The position numbers and the translations under genes were made by a program. The notes under the pieces were generated by a model. The model was not told the origin of the DNA. It worked only from the letters and a program-made list of their open reading frames with translations, and did no database searches. Source: Platynereis dumerilii (lineage: Eukaryota > Annelida > Polychaeta > Phyllodocida > Nereididae). Taken from it: a stretch of 64,000 nt of DNA. Positions 22,985-34,904 of the stretch are shown one piece after another. The stretch covers positions 10,690,253-10,754,252 of the forward strand of contig JAPTHN010000019.1 of assembly GCA_026936325.1 (NCBI GenBank). The letters run 5' to 3'. How positions within the stretch are numbered: position 1 is the first letter of the stretch; each line of letters begins with the position of its first letter.

Positions 22985-23370
22985 ACCAGGTGTCCACTAG
23001 GGCCAGGACAAGACCAGGAATCATCAGGAAAGTGAAATTGACAGTTCCCCATCCCTTCAGCATGTTGTCCTGGCCTTCCTGAGGCCTTCATCTTGCTGTC
23101 CTTGTCTTCCCTGAACCCTTTCTGGTGCTTCAGCGCCTTCAGCAGCGGCAAACATTTCAGTGTCCAAATTTTGTTCCAGAGCAAGATTTGGACGCTGAAA
23201 TTGCTTTCCTGGTACCTTCAGCGACTTGTCCTCATTGTCCTGACATTGTCCTGAAGGCTTCCTGGCCTTCCTAAACACTTCAGCGTCTTCTGGAAACCTT
23301 CCTGGAACCTTCTGCACTGCTGACAGCTCCAAGAACCTTTAGGAAAGCTTGCTGAAGGTAAGCTGAATGT
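22985..23370. repeat. Degenerate CTTCCTG/CTTCAGC word array
   Basis: A ~380-bp stretch composed almost entirely of imperfect cttcctgg, ccttcagc and gtcctg words. The complementary words (caggaagg, gctgagg) dominate 23,790-23,820, 24,035-24,110 and 24,295-24,460. The two word-rich blocks therefore face each other, as in the arms of a foldback element. Confidence 0.5.
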
Positions 23371-23568
23371 GCTGATGGGATGCTGAACCAGACTCCATGA
23401 GTCCCTATTTTTGCCGATGACACAAAGAGTCGGAGGGACTCCTTGAATTGGATTGTTTGGATTCTCCAAAAATGTGAACTGATTGGTTATGTAACTTCTC
23501 ATAAATATTGCTTTTTGTTTATTCCCAAGAACACCTTGTGTGATTAATTATCAAACTTGTTTTGTCAC

Positions 23569-24112
23569 TTTGTTTTGATTCTCCTATTGTCCAATGTATA
23601 ACTTGCAGAGGCACTGATAACTTGTAAGTATAAACATTCATTTTGTTATCCAATATTATTGTAACAATTCAAGATTCCCACAGTACAAAACAAAGCAATT
23701 AGGTGACAAGTTTACTCTGTCATGTTTTGATCATTTGCATGCTGCTTGTGTTTATTTACATGACCAGTTCCAGTAGACTGATGCTGAACAGTGAGGAACC
23801 AATGCTGAAGCTACCAGGAAGGTACACTGTAAAATTTGAAATTTTGAGTTAGCTCAAATGATGGAGTAAGATGGTTGCACAATTTGTTTGAGCCATGATA
23901 GCTTGCTGTTTTGAGTTATAATAATCATTATGTCGTTATAACTTGCAAACAACAAGCTATCTTGGCTCAAAGGAATTGTGCAACCATCTCACTCAATCAA
24001 TTAAGCTAACTCAAAATTCAAAATTTACAGTGTATCAGGAATGCTGAGGAACACGAGGAAGCCTTGCAGACAGCCCAAAGAAAGTCTAAGGAGAGCAAAG
24101 ACAGCAAGCAGA
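23569..24112 (+). repeat. Tandem duplication unit 1 (contains a MITE)
   Basis: ttctcctattgtccaatgta... through ...gccttgcagacagccca is repeated from 24,123. Unit 1 carries the 208-bp MITE at 23,825 and an extra ~35-bp segment (ttaggtgacaagtttactct...) missing from unit 2. Confidence 0.9.
23825..24032. mobile_element. 208-bp palindromic MITE with TA duplication, empty site known
   Basis: Ends cactgtaaaatttgaaattt ... aaatttacagtg. The long arms also pair (gcacaattt-gtttgagccatgatagcttg against caagctatcttggctcaaag). TA at 23,823-23,824 and 24,033-24,034. The duplicated unit 2 has the uninterrupted target ccaggaaggtatcaggaatg (24,337-24,356). That fixes the ends to the base and shows that one TA was duplicated. 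Confidence 0.93.
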
Positions 24113-24430
24113 ACTTTGTTTTATTCTCCTATTGTCCAATGTATAACTTGCAGAGGCACTGATAACTTGAAAGTATAAACATTCATTTTGTTATCCAATA
24201 TTATTGTAACAATTCAAGATTCCCACAGTACAAAACAAAGCTCATTTGCATGCTGCTTGTGTTTATTTACATGGCCAGTTCAACTGTTCCAGTAGACTGA
24301 TGCTGAACAGTGAGGAACCAATGCTGAAGCTACCAGGAAGGTATCAGGAATGCTGAGGAACACGAGGAAGCCTTGCAGACAGCCCAGCGAAAGTCTCAGG
24401 AGAGCGCAGACAGCAAGCAGAAGGTCACAG
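24113..24430 (+). repeat. Tandem duplication unit 2 (empty site)
   Basis: Matches unit 1 at very high identity without the MITE; it has caactgtt inserted near 24,283 and lacks ~35 bp near 24,240. The agacagcaagcagaaggtca-caggagagcg end is itself locally repeated. Confidence 0.9.
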
Positions 24431-24825
24431 GAGAGCGCAGACAGCATGCCCAGGAAAGCACTGAAATGTGCTAAAAAGTGTGAAAAATGCACTTTGTGAT
24501 TGATGATAGCTGATGAAGTGTCATCTTCTCCACTTTCCACATGGGAAACATAGAGGCAGTTTGATTAGTCATGATCAAGAGAAGGCCATTTGACAAGTCA
24601 TATCTGATTTTGGATTGAAAATCAGATGCATGATCCTTTTGTTTGGCTGTCGCCAACAATTGGGATAAGTCTCCTTAAATCAAATTAACATTGAAAGTAT
24701 TGGGTATGATCATGACAAATCATCGGTATGATGACACACGAAGTGCCATTTTCGCAGTGCAACAGTGCAGTCTTTCTCGGTATCAAAGTGCATCGCTGTA
24801 AGAGTAATGTACATATAGCAAACAG
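24431..24825. other. No feature recognised
   Basis: Spacer between the tandem duplication and the 2.7-kb repeat cluster; no coding frame, RNA gene or terminal repeat recognised. Confidence 0.3.
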
Positions 24826-24829
24826 CCTG

Positions 24830-26560
24830 ATCAGTCTGTGAGATCATATAATCCTGCTTTACAGTCTAAAGACTCCTTACTGATCTGCAAATCAATAGTG
24901 TTCAATGTGTCTGAAATTGGAACCCAAAATGATCAATCAGTTTAACTACAGGTTGGATATGTTTGATCAAAGGACCCCACCCATACTATAGCCATACACA
25001 TGCTGGAGATTTCCGGTTTCAGTCAAAACAACCTATTTCAGTTGGGGTTTGGATAAACAGGTCGTTGTGTATTTTGGTATATAAGATTATGGAAGTGAGA
25101 CATGATAATTGAATTCTCTTTGATGTCTCATATTTACTATGACTGGCAAAAAAGAAACAGATGAGAGGTGGAAAAAGAATCTCATCCCCCCTAATATTTG
25201 AGTTAAATCTCTGGTCACATCACCACCTCAGTTGCAAGCTATAAATGCCTGCCACAGGCATGTCACTCGCCCAAACTATCCGCCTATCCTTCTTTTTTCC
25301 TCTCATACTTCACATGGGACCCCACATCGGTGTTACTCCTCTCTCATTTCCGTTTCCCGACTCCACCAATGATCTCCCACCAGGAGTGCATGAAACAGCA
25401 TATTCTCATAAGAGGTATATATTTTTCACTATTTGGCATGTACACGAATTTGTATACCTGCAAAAACGAACATATACACGAATTTGGCATTCGTGTAAGT
25501 GTGAAATATTGCAATTCACGAATTTGTGATCTAAGCTTGATTGGATATTGTGCGCAATCGCATGCACACAATTAAAAATGAGAGAGTACATAAAAGGCAC
25601 ATCTGTGACCTGACATAACCATGTTAATGAGCGCTAATTTCATTGACCACCTTGTCTTAGCAATTTTTTTGGGTCTTACGCTGCATTGATCTTCTCTTGA
25701 TGTTCTCTTGCTACAGTATTGAGTAACTGCAGTACTAATGCATTGCTAAGACCAGACATATTTATCTATATTTATCGTTCAGCTTCTTGGATTGACTGAC
25801 CCAATAGATTTTCTGCTGACAGAAAAAGACTTATCAGTGTAATACCCACCGTTTTATTATTATTCAATTGACTGACACAATAAAAAATTACATCAGAAAA
25901 GTCCTCCGAGAAGATCCGAAAAGTTAAAAATCAATAATTAATGTCTGGTCAGGCCTTCACAAACTGGATAATTCACAGTAATATTATTTGTCATCATTAT
26001 AATAGTGTGACAGAAGTTCCTTTAGCTAACTGAGAATAAAATGAAATATACTCAAACAGTTGTGCCCATCTTGTAGGCCTAACTAATTCTAACAAACAAT
26101 ATCCAATCACTCATGACGGGAGAAATGGTAAATACGACAATTCCCCTCTCTCTTGGCAATTTGCAAATGCATGCATTTTTTCAATAGTATTGTTTTTGTT
26201 ATTTAAAGTCAGAGTAAATTAAATTAATCTTCTTGAGGTTAAAGCGAATAAATTTTAAGGGAACTTCAACTGGAATCAATTAATACTGAACTTCAAAGAT
26301 AAACACAGCTGTTCAGAAGAAGTTTCAAAACAGACCATTTGATCTCATGCAATCCATCTGTCTGGTAGAGAAGCAATTAAATCTTCTCTAGGATATTTTT
26401 TGAGGTTTTAACCAGTACAAAGCTATTTAAGCTTGATTCATTTCTCAAAACTGTTTTCGAGGGTTTTTAAAACAAGTATAAAACTATTAGACAACTTGCT
26501 GTTTTGACCTGGACCTGGCAGACAACATAGACACTTTATAAGTTCAACAGAAATGAGTTT
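24830..26560 (+). repeat. Unit C (partial) of the ~2.7-kb tandem repeat
   Basis: Contains one X subrepeat (24,880-25,165: gaaattggaacccaaaatga-tcaatcagtttaa ... gataattgaattctctttga). Foreign sequence with half a MITE follows (25,190-25,530), then the Y part (25,531-26,560: aggcacatctgtgacctgac-ataaccatgtt ... gacctggacctggcagac). The (GGAGTC)n part of Y is missing. Confidence 0.75.
25413..25530. mobile_element. Half copy of the ACGAATTCGTG MITE
   Basis: Starts ggtatatatttttcactatt-tggcatgtacacgaattt and contains cattcgtgtaagtgtgaaat-attgcaattcacgaattt. It matches one terminal half of 15,944-16,332, truncated, between X and Y of unit C. Confidence 0.75.
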
Positions 26561-27604
26561 AAATCTCTTATGATCCAACTTTACACATTATTATTTATGT
26601 TATAGACTGTAATCGTCCACCAATCGATGAGAACGTAATCAGCATTAGGCTTATTACAGGTCAGGCATTTTTGATTGGAAGACTCCACCCATACAATGAG
26701 CCATATGCATGTTTCAGATTACACATTCCTGTCAAAACAACCTATTTCAGTTTGAGCATAGATGTGTCTTGAGGTTTATTCAGGTTGTTGTGCATTCTGG
26801 AATATGAAAGTGAGATATGATAATTCAATTCTCTTTGATGTCTGGTACTTTTGCAGTCACTGAAAAGGAACAGAAACTGATGAGATGTTTACCATTGCAT
26901 AAAATATCAGTTTCTTTTGACTTGCCAATAGGATGGTCCACTGAACACTCATATGCATGATCCAAAGTTCTATACAATCTATAGTCTATACCCATCTGCT
27001 AATCAATAAGAATATGCAAGAAATTGGAATCCAAAATGATCAATCAGTTTAAATACAGGTTGGATATGTTTGATCAGAGGGTCACACCCATACAACGGGC
27101 CATGCACATGTTGCAAATTTCAGGGTTCAGTAAAAACAAGCTATTTCACTTAGGGTGTGGATAATCAGGTTGTGGTGTATTTTGGTAAGTGAAAGTGAGA
27201 CGTGATAATTGAATTCTCTTTGATGTCTTGTAATATTGGAAGAAAAAATAGAACCGCTGAGATGTTTACAGTAACGGCCTTAATTGAAAAAAAGGACATC
27301 ATTCAAAATGAAAAGCAGCCTGATTACGTAGCACCTGGTGTACACAGGCTGAAGACAAGCAAGTTGCAATTGCAGGTATGTGGTTTTTAAAGTCATACAT
27401 CAAATAGTTATGATACTTTAACCTGTTTTTGGTGGAATCAGGTATTGGTGAGCTACGTAACATCTTGTTAATATAACCTAAGATTAAACAGGAGTGACTT
27501 ACTGACTCCTGCATAAGAACTTCCCCTGGTTGTTCATTGTAATCAAAGGCATTGGCACGGCACAATTGCTATTTAGTTATTAGTTACAGCAGCTTGCGTG
27601 CAGC

Positions 27605-27760
27605 CACCTCTTCAGAGCAGTGTCGGAGTAGAGAGTCATATATCAGAGTTGGGAGTCACAGTTTGGAGTCAGAATCGGGAGTTGAAGTCGGGAGTCAGTT
27701 TGGATTTGGAGTTTGGAGTCATGGAGTTGTTGGTTTTTCGGTGGAGTCGAGTTGAAGTTT
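27605..27760 (+). repeat. (GGAGTC/T)n minisatellite in unit A
   Basis: Imperfect ggagtc, ggagtt, ggattt hexamers (gttgggagtcacagtttgga). It recurs at the same place in unit B (32,065-32,215). Confidence 0.85.
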
Positions 27761-28957
27761 GAATTGGTTTCGATCGTGACCTGACCAACGCCGTCAACCA
27801 CCCACACAACCGATTATAACATATATGTTCGTAAAATAGCAATTGGTTCAAACATATTCTTCTGACTGGGTGATAGTAAATGTAAACTCCATTCAAGTTA
27901 TTTAACAGGTGCCTTACTTGATACCAAGAAAATCCTCAGGGCACTAAGTCACCAAAGTTGGCCAACTGCTTCATTTGTATTTTATTCCTTCGAACTTAGC
28001 TTGATTGGATATTCAGCGTGTTAATTGCATGCTAGCACACAATTAAAAAGAAGAGAGCACTTAAAAGGCACATCTGTGACCTGACATAACCATGTTGCTG
28101 ACCCCTTATTTCATTGACCACCTTGTTTTTGCAATCTTCTTAGACAAGTTCTCTTGCTACAACGTGTTATGGCTTTGCAGTTTTCGTGCATTGGTGAGGC
28201 CAGAGAAAATTGATTTTTGGCTTCGCGTCTCAATTGAAAAAACTGATTTTCTGCTGGAAAAAAGGCTAACCCAAACTTTGTAATTATTTGATTGATTTGA
28301 CACAATAAAAAATTACTTCAGAAATGTCCTTCGAGAAGATTTGAAAAGTTAAAAATCAATAATGTCTGGCCTAGGCGTTCACAAACTGCATAATTCACTG
28401 TAATATTATTTGTCATTATTATGATATTTTAACAGAAGTACCTTTTAGTTAAAGTTCTGAGAAAACATGAAAATGCCCTCAGTGGGTCACTCAGACAGTT
28501 GTTCCTATCTTGAAACTAATTCTTACACAAAGTATGCTGTGACTCATGAAGGACGTAGGGGGGGGGGGAGGGGGAACGGCAGTTCCTCTTCCTTGGCAAT
28601 TTGTAAATGTATGCATTTTTTCAATAGAATTGTTTTTGATATCTAAAGTCAGAGTAAATTTAACAAACTTTCTTGAGGTTAAAGAGAATAAGTTTTGAAA
28701 CAAAACTCAACTGGAATCAGACAATTAATACTGAACTTCAAAGGCTCAAGGCAGGTTCTCAGAAGAAGTTTCAAAACAGACCATTTGAACTCATGCAATC
28801 CGTCTGTCTGGTAGAGAAGTAATCAAATCTTCTCTGAGGTATTTTTTTGAAGAGTTAACAAGTGCAAATCTATTAATTCAGTAAAATTGTTTTTATTCAG
28901 TTTTCTCAAACCTGTTTTCAAAGGTTTTTAAAAGAAGTTAAAACAATTGCCCAACTT

Positions 28958-29082
28958 TAATATGATTATATGAATTTCCATAGTATCCACAAAAGTCTTT
29001 AGTTTTTGCGGATACTATGGAAATTCATATAATCATATTATGGAATACCAAAAGTCAGGATCTAACAAACATCAACTAATTA
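28958..29082. repeat. 125-bp hairpin insertion with 8-bp flanking repeat
   Basis: Units B and C lack this segment. It is flanked by cccaactt (28,950-28,957 and 29,083-29,090). The first 83 bases fold into a nearly perfect hairpin with ~37-bp arms (taatatgattatatgaattt-ccatagtatcc). The last ~42 bases are outside the hairpin. It resembles a MITE with an 8-bp duplication, but the hairpin does not span both ends. Confidence 0.75.
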
Positions 29083-29620
29083 CCCAACTTGTTGTTTTGA
29101 CCTGGACCTGGCAGATAACACAGATCTGTACTTTATAAGTTCAACAGAGAAATGAGTTAAAATCACAACACAAGGATATTAATCTTGGTGTATGTTGTTT
29201 TTTGTTTTTTTCAGAGAACTTGGAAAGGAGTAACGGAAATTGCTGTAATAGATGAGTGGGAGGCTGCAACAAAGTTCTGACAATGTCAAAATGGACTATA
29301 TGAAACAATTATAAAGAGCCAAAGAAAGAGAGTTCTACGATTGGGGAAGTGGCTTGGAGCCGCTGTTTTCATAATGTTACCATAGTCCGGCAGTATCAAG
29401 TAAACCCGTCAGCAAAACCTTCTACTTGTTTCTGCATTCCTTTGATCTGAGCTTGATTTGACTGTCTCGTGATACCACACACAATTAAAAGTAATGTATA
29501 GATATCAGATAGCATGGTTATTGGTAAGTCTATGAGCTGACCTATATCCAAGGGCACTGACTACTAATGTGATGACCATTACACTCTGTCTTTTTTCTGC
29601 ACTTTTACAGACAATATTTA

Positions 29621-30006
29621 CAGTACAACCCAAAATAAAGTATGAAAATTTTCTGTCAGAAGTCCTCTGTTTATCTATTTTGCCCTCCCTTCTCCTCTCC
29701 ACCCCAAATCTCATTGCAACTCCCTTTGACTCATCACAACAACCTTAGCCCACATTAATAACTCTATTAAGACAGCTACCGATGTGGCTGCAATTAGCAA
29801 AGGGGCACAATATCAATCAAAGATGATGGGGGTGATACAGTTTAAATTGGTCTTGTTTAAATGCAATTTTAATGTAATTTATAAGGTAGTTTCAAGTAGC
29901 TAAAGGTAGGAAGTGATTCAGGGGTAATCAAAAAGTGTGAAAGGGCAAAGTAGTGGCTGAATCTTCTTCCCATTGGAGTAGTCGTACTTTATTTTGGGTT
30001 GTACTG
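29621..30006 (+). mobile_element. MITE with CAGTACAAYCCAA termini, copy 2
   Basis: cagtacaacccaaaataaag and its complement form the TIRs, flanked by TA (29,619-29,620; 30,007-30,008). Opposite orientation to the 21,113 copy. Flanks on both sides share a degraded ~80-bp sequence (gactactaat ... cactct ... cttttctgcac) at 29,555-29,605 and 30,058-30,103, so the locus may be a larger repeat. Confidence 0.75.
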
Positions 30007-30109
30007 TAGATAGAGCACACTTAAAGGGCAGGTCTATGAGGTGATCTTACCAGCAGACTGACTACTAATTAAATGAAAATTGCACTCTCTCACTTTTCTG
30101 CACATTTGT

Positions 30110-30955
30110 CGCCATTTCTAGAAGCAGATTGCCATTTGATTATCAAAGATTTTCCCGGTATTGTTCAGTTTTCATGTTTTTTGAAACTGTAGTCTGTGCG
30201 TAATAGGTGCATAATTATAATATTTTATGTCTGTGGCACAGACTGAATGTTTATATTTTGCGAGCGCTTTGAACAATACTACTTTGTGTACATTGTTAGC
30301 ATGAAAATAACATTAAATATTTGTACAGTAAAAATCACTTGTTCGGCACATAATTGCATATTTATACATATAAATCAGAATTATTCAGCAACTTCATTGC
30401 CATCTTCTTAACATTTGAACTAAACCTGACCAAAGCTTTACCAGCTCAAAACACCTCATTCATGCATCCCACTTCCCTAAACAGTTCATTAAGCAATTTG
30501 TGCACTTATCACCTCTAAATCAAGATTTTAAAAGACATGTGCCACCTTTATTTCTATTTTACTAAAATTCACTCGATTATATTAGACAAACCAAACTAAC
30601 ATTAACCATCACTTCATCATTGCCACTACCAGGGCTGGGTAAATTTTCTTCAAATGCCTCTTATAGTGCAATACCTAAAATTCCTACATATCTGCCTCTT
30701 ATGGTGCAATACCACAAGTACTTACACATCTGATGGGACAGATACATACATACTACACAGATACTTCATGGCTTCAAATACAGAAAACCCACTTTTGCCC
30801 ATGCTTTCTCATTCTTTTTTTCCCCATTAACAATTGTAGCATTATATAATTTGACAAACTGCTACCTGTATTATTTATTTACATAAACTCTAAATATCAT
30901 TATTTATAATCCTGCCTTTTACAATGGGTAATTCTAGTATATATATATATTAGAT
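30110..30955. other. No feature recognised
   Basis: AT-rich interval between units A and B. It contains a doubled word (cctcttatagtgcaatacc / cctcttatggtgcaatacca at ~30,657 and 30,696) and an (at)n run at 30,940. Confidence 0.35.
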
Positions 30956-30959
30956 AAGG

Positions 30960-33640
30960 CTTCAGACGTGCAACTATCACCGTATGTTGAACACTATCAG
31001 TTTCGTTTGACTTGCCAAAGGGCAGAAGACCTGAACACTCTTATGATCCAATTATACAGTCTATACTCTTCTACTAATTGATAAGAATGTGTCAGAAATT
31101 GGAACCCCGGTTGATAAATCAGAATTACAATAGGTTTAGGATATGTTTGATCAGAGAACTCCACCCATACAATGGGCCATACACATGTTGCAGATTTCAG
31201 GTTTCCATCAAAACAACCAATTTCTGTGAGGATGTGGATAACCAGCTCATGGTGTATTTTGGAATATGAAAGTGAGATGTGATAATTCAATTCTCTTTGA
31301 TGTCTGGTACTGTCACAAAAAAGGAACAGAAACAGAAGGGATGTTTATCTAATATATATACACATCAGTTTCGCTTGACTTGCCAATGGGATGGTCTACT
31401 GAACAGTCATACGCATGATCCAACTAAAAAGCCTATACCGTGTATACCCATTTGCTAATCCATAAGAGCATGTGAGAAATTGGAATCCAAAATGATCAAT
31501 CAGTTTAAATACAGGTTGGATATGTCTGATCAGAGGGCCACACCCGTAAAATGTGTCATGTGCATGTTGCAAATTTCAGGTGTCAGTCAAAACTACCTAT
31601 TTCACTTAGAGTGGTGTATTTTGGTTAGAAAGTGGGACGAGATAATTGAATTCTCTTTGATGTCCTTCAATCCTGGGTGGCAAAAAATGAATGGATGAGA
31701 TCTTTACCAGTATATTTCATATTGAAAAAAAAAGTAAAATGTAAAGCAGCCTAATAACTTGGAATCTGGTGTTCACAGGCTAATACAAGCAAGTTGCAAC
31801 AACTTGTAAAGGCTACTAATTGCAAGCTTGTGGTTTCTTAAGTCATACATCAAATAGGTATGATACTTTAACCTGTTGTTGGAATCATGTACTGATGAGC
31901 TACGTAACATCTTGTTAATATAACCTAAGTTTAAACAGGAGTGACTTACTGACTCCGGCGCAAGAACTTGCCCTGGCTGTTTGATGTAATCGAAGGCATT
32001 GGCACAATGGCTATTCAGTAATTAGTTACAGCAGCTTGCGTGCAGCCACCTCTTCAGAGCAGTGTTGGAGTAGAGAGTCATAATTATTATATCAGAGTTG
32101 GGAGTCACAGTTTGGAGTCAGAGTCGGGAGTTGAAGTCAGGAGTCGAAGTTAGGATTTGGAGTAGGGAATTGTGGAGTTGGAGGTTTTTTGGTGGAGTTG
32201 GAGGTGAAGTTTTGGTTGGCCTTGATACCTCCAACACCAACCACCCACACAACCAATGATAACATAGGTTTGTAAAATATCAATGTGTTCAAATACTTCT
32301 GACTGCCTGATAGACTGCCTGATAGAGACTGTGAACTCCATTAAACAGGTGGGATACTTAATTGATATGAAGAAAACCCTCAGGGCACCAAGTCAGCAAA
32401 GTCGAGCAAACCACAGTCATTGTTTTTTGGATTCTTTTGATCTAAGCTTGATTGGATATTCAATGTGTTAATCACATGCTAGCATGCAATTAAAAGGTCA
32501 AAAGGATAGAATACTCAAAAGGCACATCTGTGACCTGACATAACCATGTTGCTGACCACTTATTTCATTGACCCCCTCTTTTTGCAATATTCTTGGTTCT
32601 AACCTTGCACGGAGATTCCCTTCATGTTCTCTTGCTATACAATGTTTTATGGCTTTGCAGTTTTCAATGCATTGGTGAGGCCAGATATAATTGATTTTAG
32701 CTTCTCAGATCAACTGACCCAATGGAATTTCTGCTTACAAAAAAGGCTTACCTACTATTGTATCATCATTTATTTGATTGACACATTAAAAATGAAATTG
32801 GAAAAGTCCTTTGAGAAGATCTGAAAAGTTAAAAATCAATAATGTCTGGCCTTCACAAACTGGATAATTCACTGTAATATTATTTGTTAGTATTATAATA
32901 GTGTGACAGAAGTACCTGTTTAGCTAAGTGAGAGTAAAATGAAATGCACTCAAACAGTTGTTCCCATCCTGTAGGCCTAACTAATTCTAACAAAAATATC
33001 CAATGAGTCATGATGGAGGAAGTGGTCAAAACAACAATTCCTCAGCAATATAAATGCATGCATTTTTTTTTTCAATATAACTGTTTTTTGTTATTTAAGT
33101 CAGGGTAATTTAAACTAACTTTCTTGAGGTTAAAGAGAATAAGTTTTAAGCAAAATTCAACTGGAATCAGACAATTAATACCTAACTTCAAAGGCTCAAG
33201 GCAGCTGTTCAGAGGAAGTTTCAAAACCAGATCATTGGAACTCATGCAATCCGTCTGTCTGGTAGAGAAGTAATCAAATCTTCTCTGAGGTATTTTTTTG
33301 AGTTAACGAGTGCAAATCTATTAATTCAGTAAGTTTGTTGTTTCATTTTTTTCTAGAACATATTTTCAAAGATCTTTTTAACAAGTGTAAAACTATTAGA
33401 CAACTTGTTGTTTTGACCTCTACCTGGCAGATAACATAAGGAGTTCAAGAGAGAAATGAGTTTAACTGACAACACAAGAATATTAATCTTTGTGTATGTT
33501 TTCTTTGTGTATGTTTTTTTTTCCAGAGAATTTGAAGAAAGAGGCTGGATATTACTTAAACAGAGGAGTTGGAGGCTTCAACAACTAACAGTGTCAAAAT
33601 GGACCGTATCAAAATAGTTATAGAGCTTAACATGTATAGA
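30960..33640 (+). repeat. Unit B of the ~2.7-kb tandem repeat
   Basis: Collinear with unit A: X subrepeats at ~31,010-31,340 and 31,370-31,700, the cagcctaataacttggaatc block, (GGAGTC)n at 32,065-32,215, then aggcacatctgtgacctgac and gacctctacctggcagataa, and an end at ttttttttccagagaatttg. Allowing for the 125-bp hairpin in A, the lengths agree. The 96-bp satellite begins ~200 bp downstream. Confidence 0.8.
32065..32215 (+). repeat. (GGAGTC/T)n minisatellite in unit B
   Basis: Imperfect ggagtt/ggagtc hexamers orthologous in position to 27,605-27,760. Confidence 0.85.
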
Positions 33641-33847
33641 TGTCTACAATTGAGAAAGTGTTTGGGGTACATACATGTACTATGTGCCACTGGTTTATGC
33701 AACAATGGTCTTTTTATGTCTCAAAAACAAATGGCACTACTTTGATATTCACACAAAATGGTGATGTATGTGCCATGGAGCTGAAATCCTGTATATTTTT
33801 TCAAATTCTGATAATGCAATGAGGACTGTGAGCTATGTCATATTCCA

Positions 33848-34904
33848 CATTGCATAGATGTGGCTTGAGGTTTAGTCAACAACGACATTCGTGCTTCTTT
33901 TGCTGATAAATAGGTCATACATAACGAATTTGAATATGTTAAAGATTGCATAGATGTGGCTTGAGATTTGATCAACAGCAACATTTGTGCTTCTTTTGCT
34001 GATAAATAGGTCATACATAACACATTTGAACATGTTAAAGATTGCATAAATGTGGCTTGGGGTTTAGTCAACAGCAACATTTGTGCTTCTTTTGCTGATA
34101 AATAGGTAATACATAACACTTTAGAACATGATCAAGATTGCATAGATGTAGCTTGAGCTTTAGTCAACAGCAAATATTTGCTTCTTTTGCTGATAAATAG
34201 GACATACATAACACTTTCGTACATGACCAAGATTGCATAGATGTGGCTTTTGGTTTAGTCAACAGCAAATATTTGCTTCTTTTGCTGATAAATAGGTCAT
34301 ACATAACACATTTGAATATGTTAAAGATTGCATAGATGTGGCTTGAGATTTGATCAACAGCAACATTTGTGCTTCTGTTGCTGATAAATAGGTCATACAT
34401 AACACATTTGAACATAATAAAGATTGCATAGATGAGGCTTGGGGTTTAGTCAACAGCGACATTTGTGCTTCTTTTGCTGATAAATAGGTGATACATAACA
34501 CTTTTGAACATGATCAAGATTGCATAAATGTAGCTTGAGCTTTAGTCAACAGCAAATATTTGCTTCTGTTGCTGATAAATAGGACATACATAACACTTTC
34601 TAACATGACCAAGATTGCATAGATGTGGCTTGAGATTTGATCAACAGCAACATTTGTGCTTCTGTTACTGAGAAATAGGTCATACATAACACATTTGAAT
34701 ATGTTAAAGATTGCATAGATGTGGCTTGAGATTTGATCAACAGCAACATTTGTTCTTCTGTTGCTGAGAAATAGGTCATACATAACACATTTGAATATGT
34801 TAAAGATTGCATAGATGTGGCTTGATATTTGATCAACAGCAAGATTTGTGCTTCTGTTGCTGATAAATATGTCATACATAACATATCTATGTTAAAGATT
34901 GCAT
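33848..34904 (-). repeat. 96-bp satellite array, block 1 (~11 monomers)
   Basis: Monomer landmarks are gattgcatagatgtggcttg, caacagcaacatttgtgctt and gctgataaataggtcataca. Spacing of gattgcat is 96 bp (e.g. 34,613, 34,709, 34,805). Because 96 is divisible by three, long frames stay open on the minus strand in two phases at once (repeating ~32-residue peptides). This argues against coding. The last monomer is cut by the hAT-like element. Confidence 0.95.

Larger units (their letters stand above)
26600..29330 (+). repeat. Unit A of the ~2.7-kb tandem repeat
   Basis: Two X subrepeats (about 26,620-26,900 and 26,930-27,260), then Y: an agcagcctgattacgtagca block, the (GGAGTC)n minisatellite, the aggcacatctgtgacctgac block, and an end at tttgtttttttcagagaact. 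The homologous end in unit B also has a long pyrimidine tract followed by CAG, like a splice acceptor. No conserved coding frame follows in the two units, so a non-coding transcript or fortuitous tract is equally possible. Confidence 0.8.
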
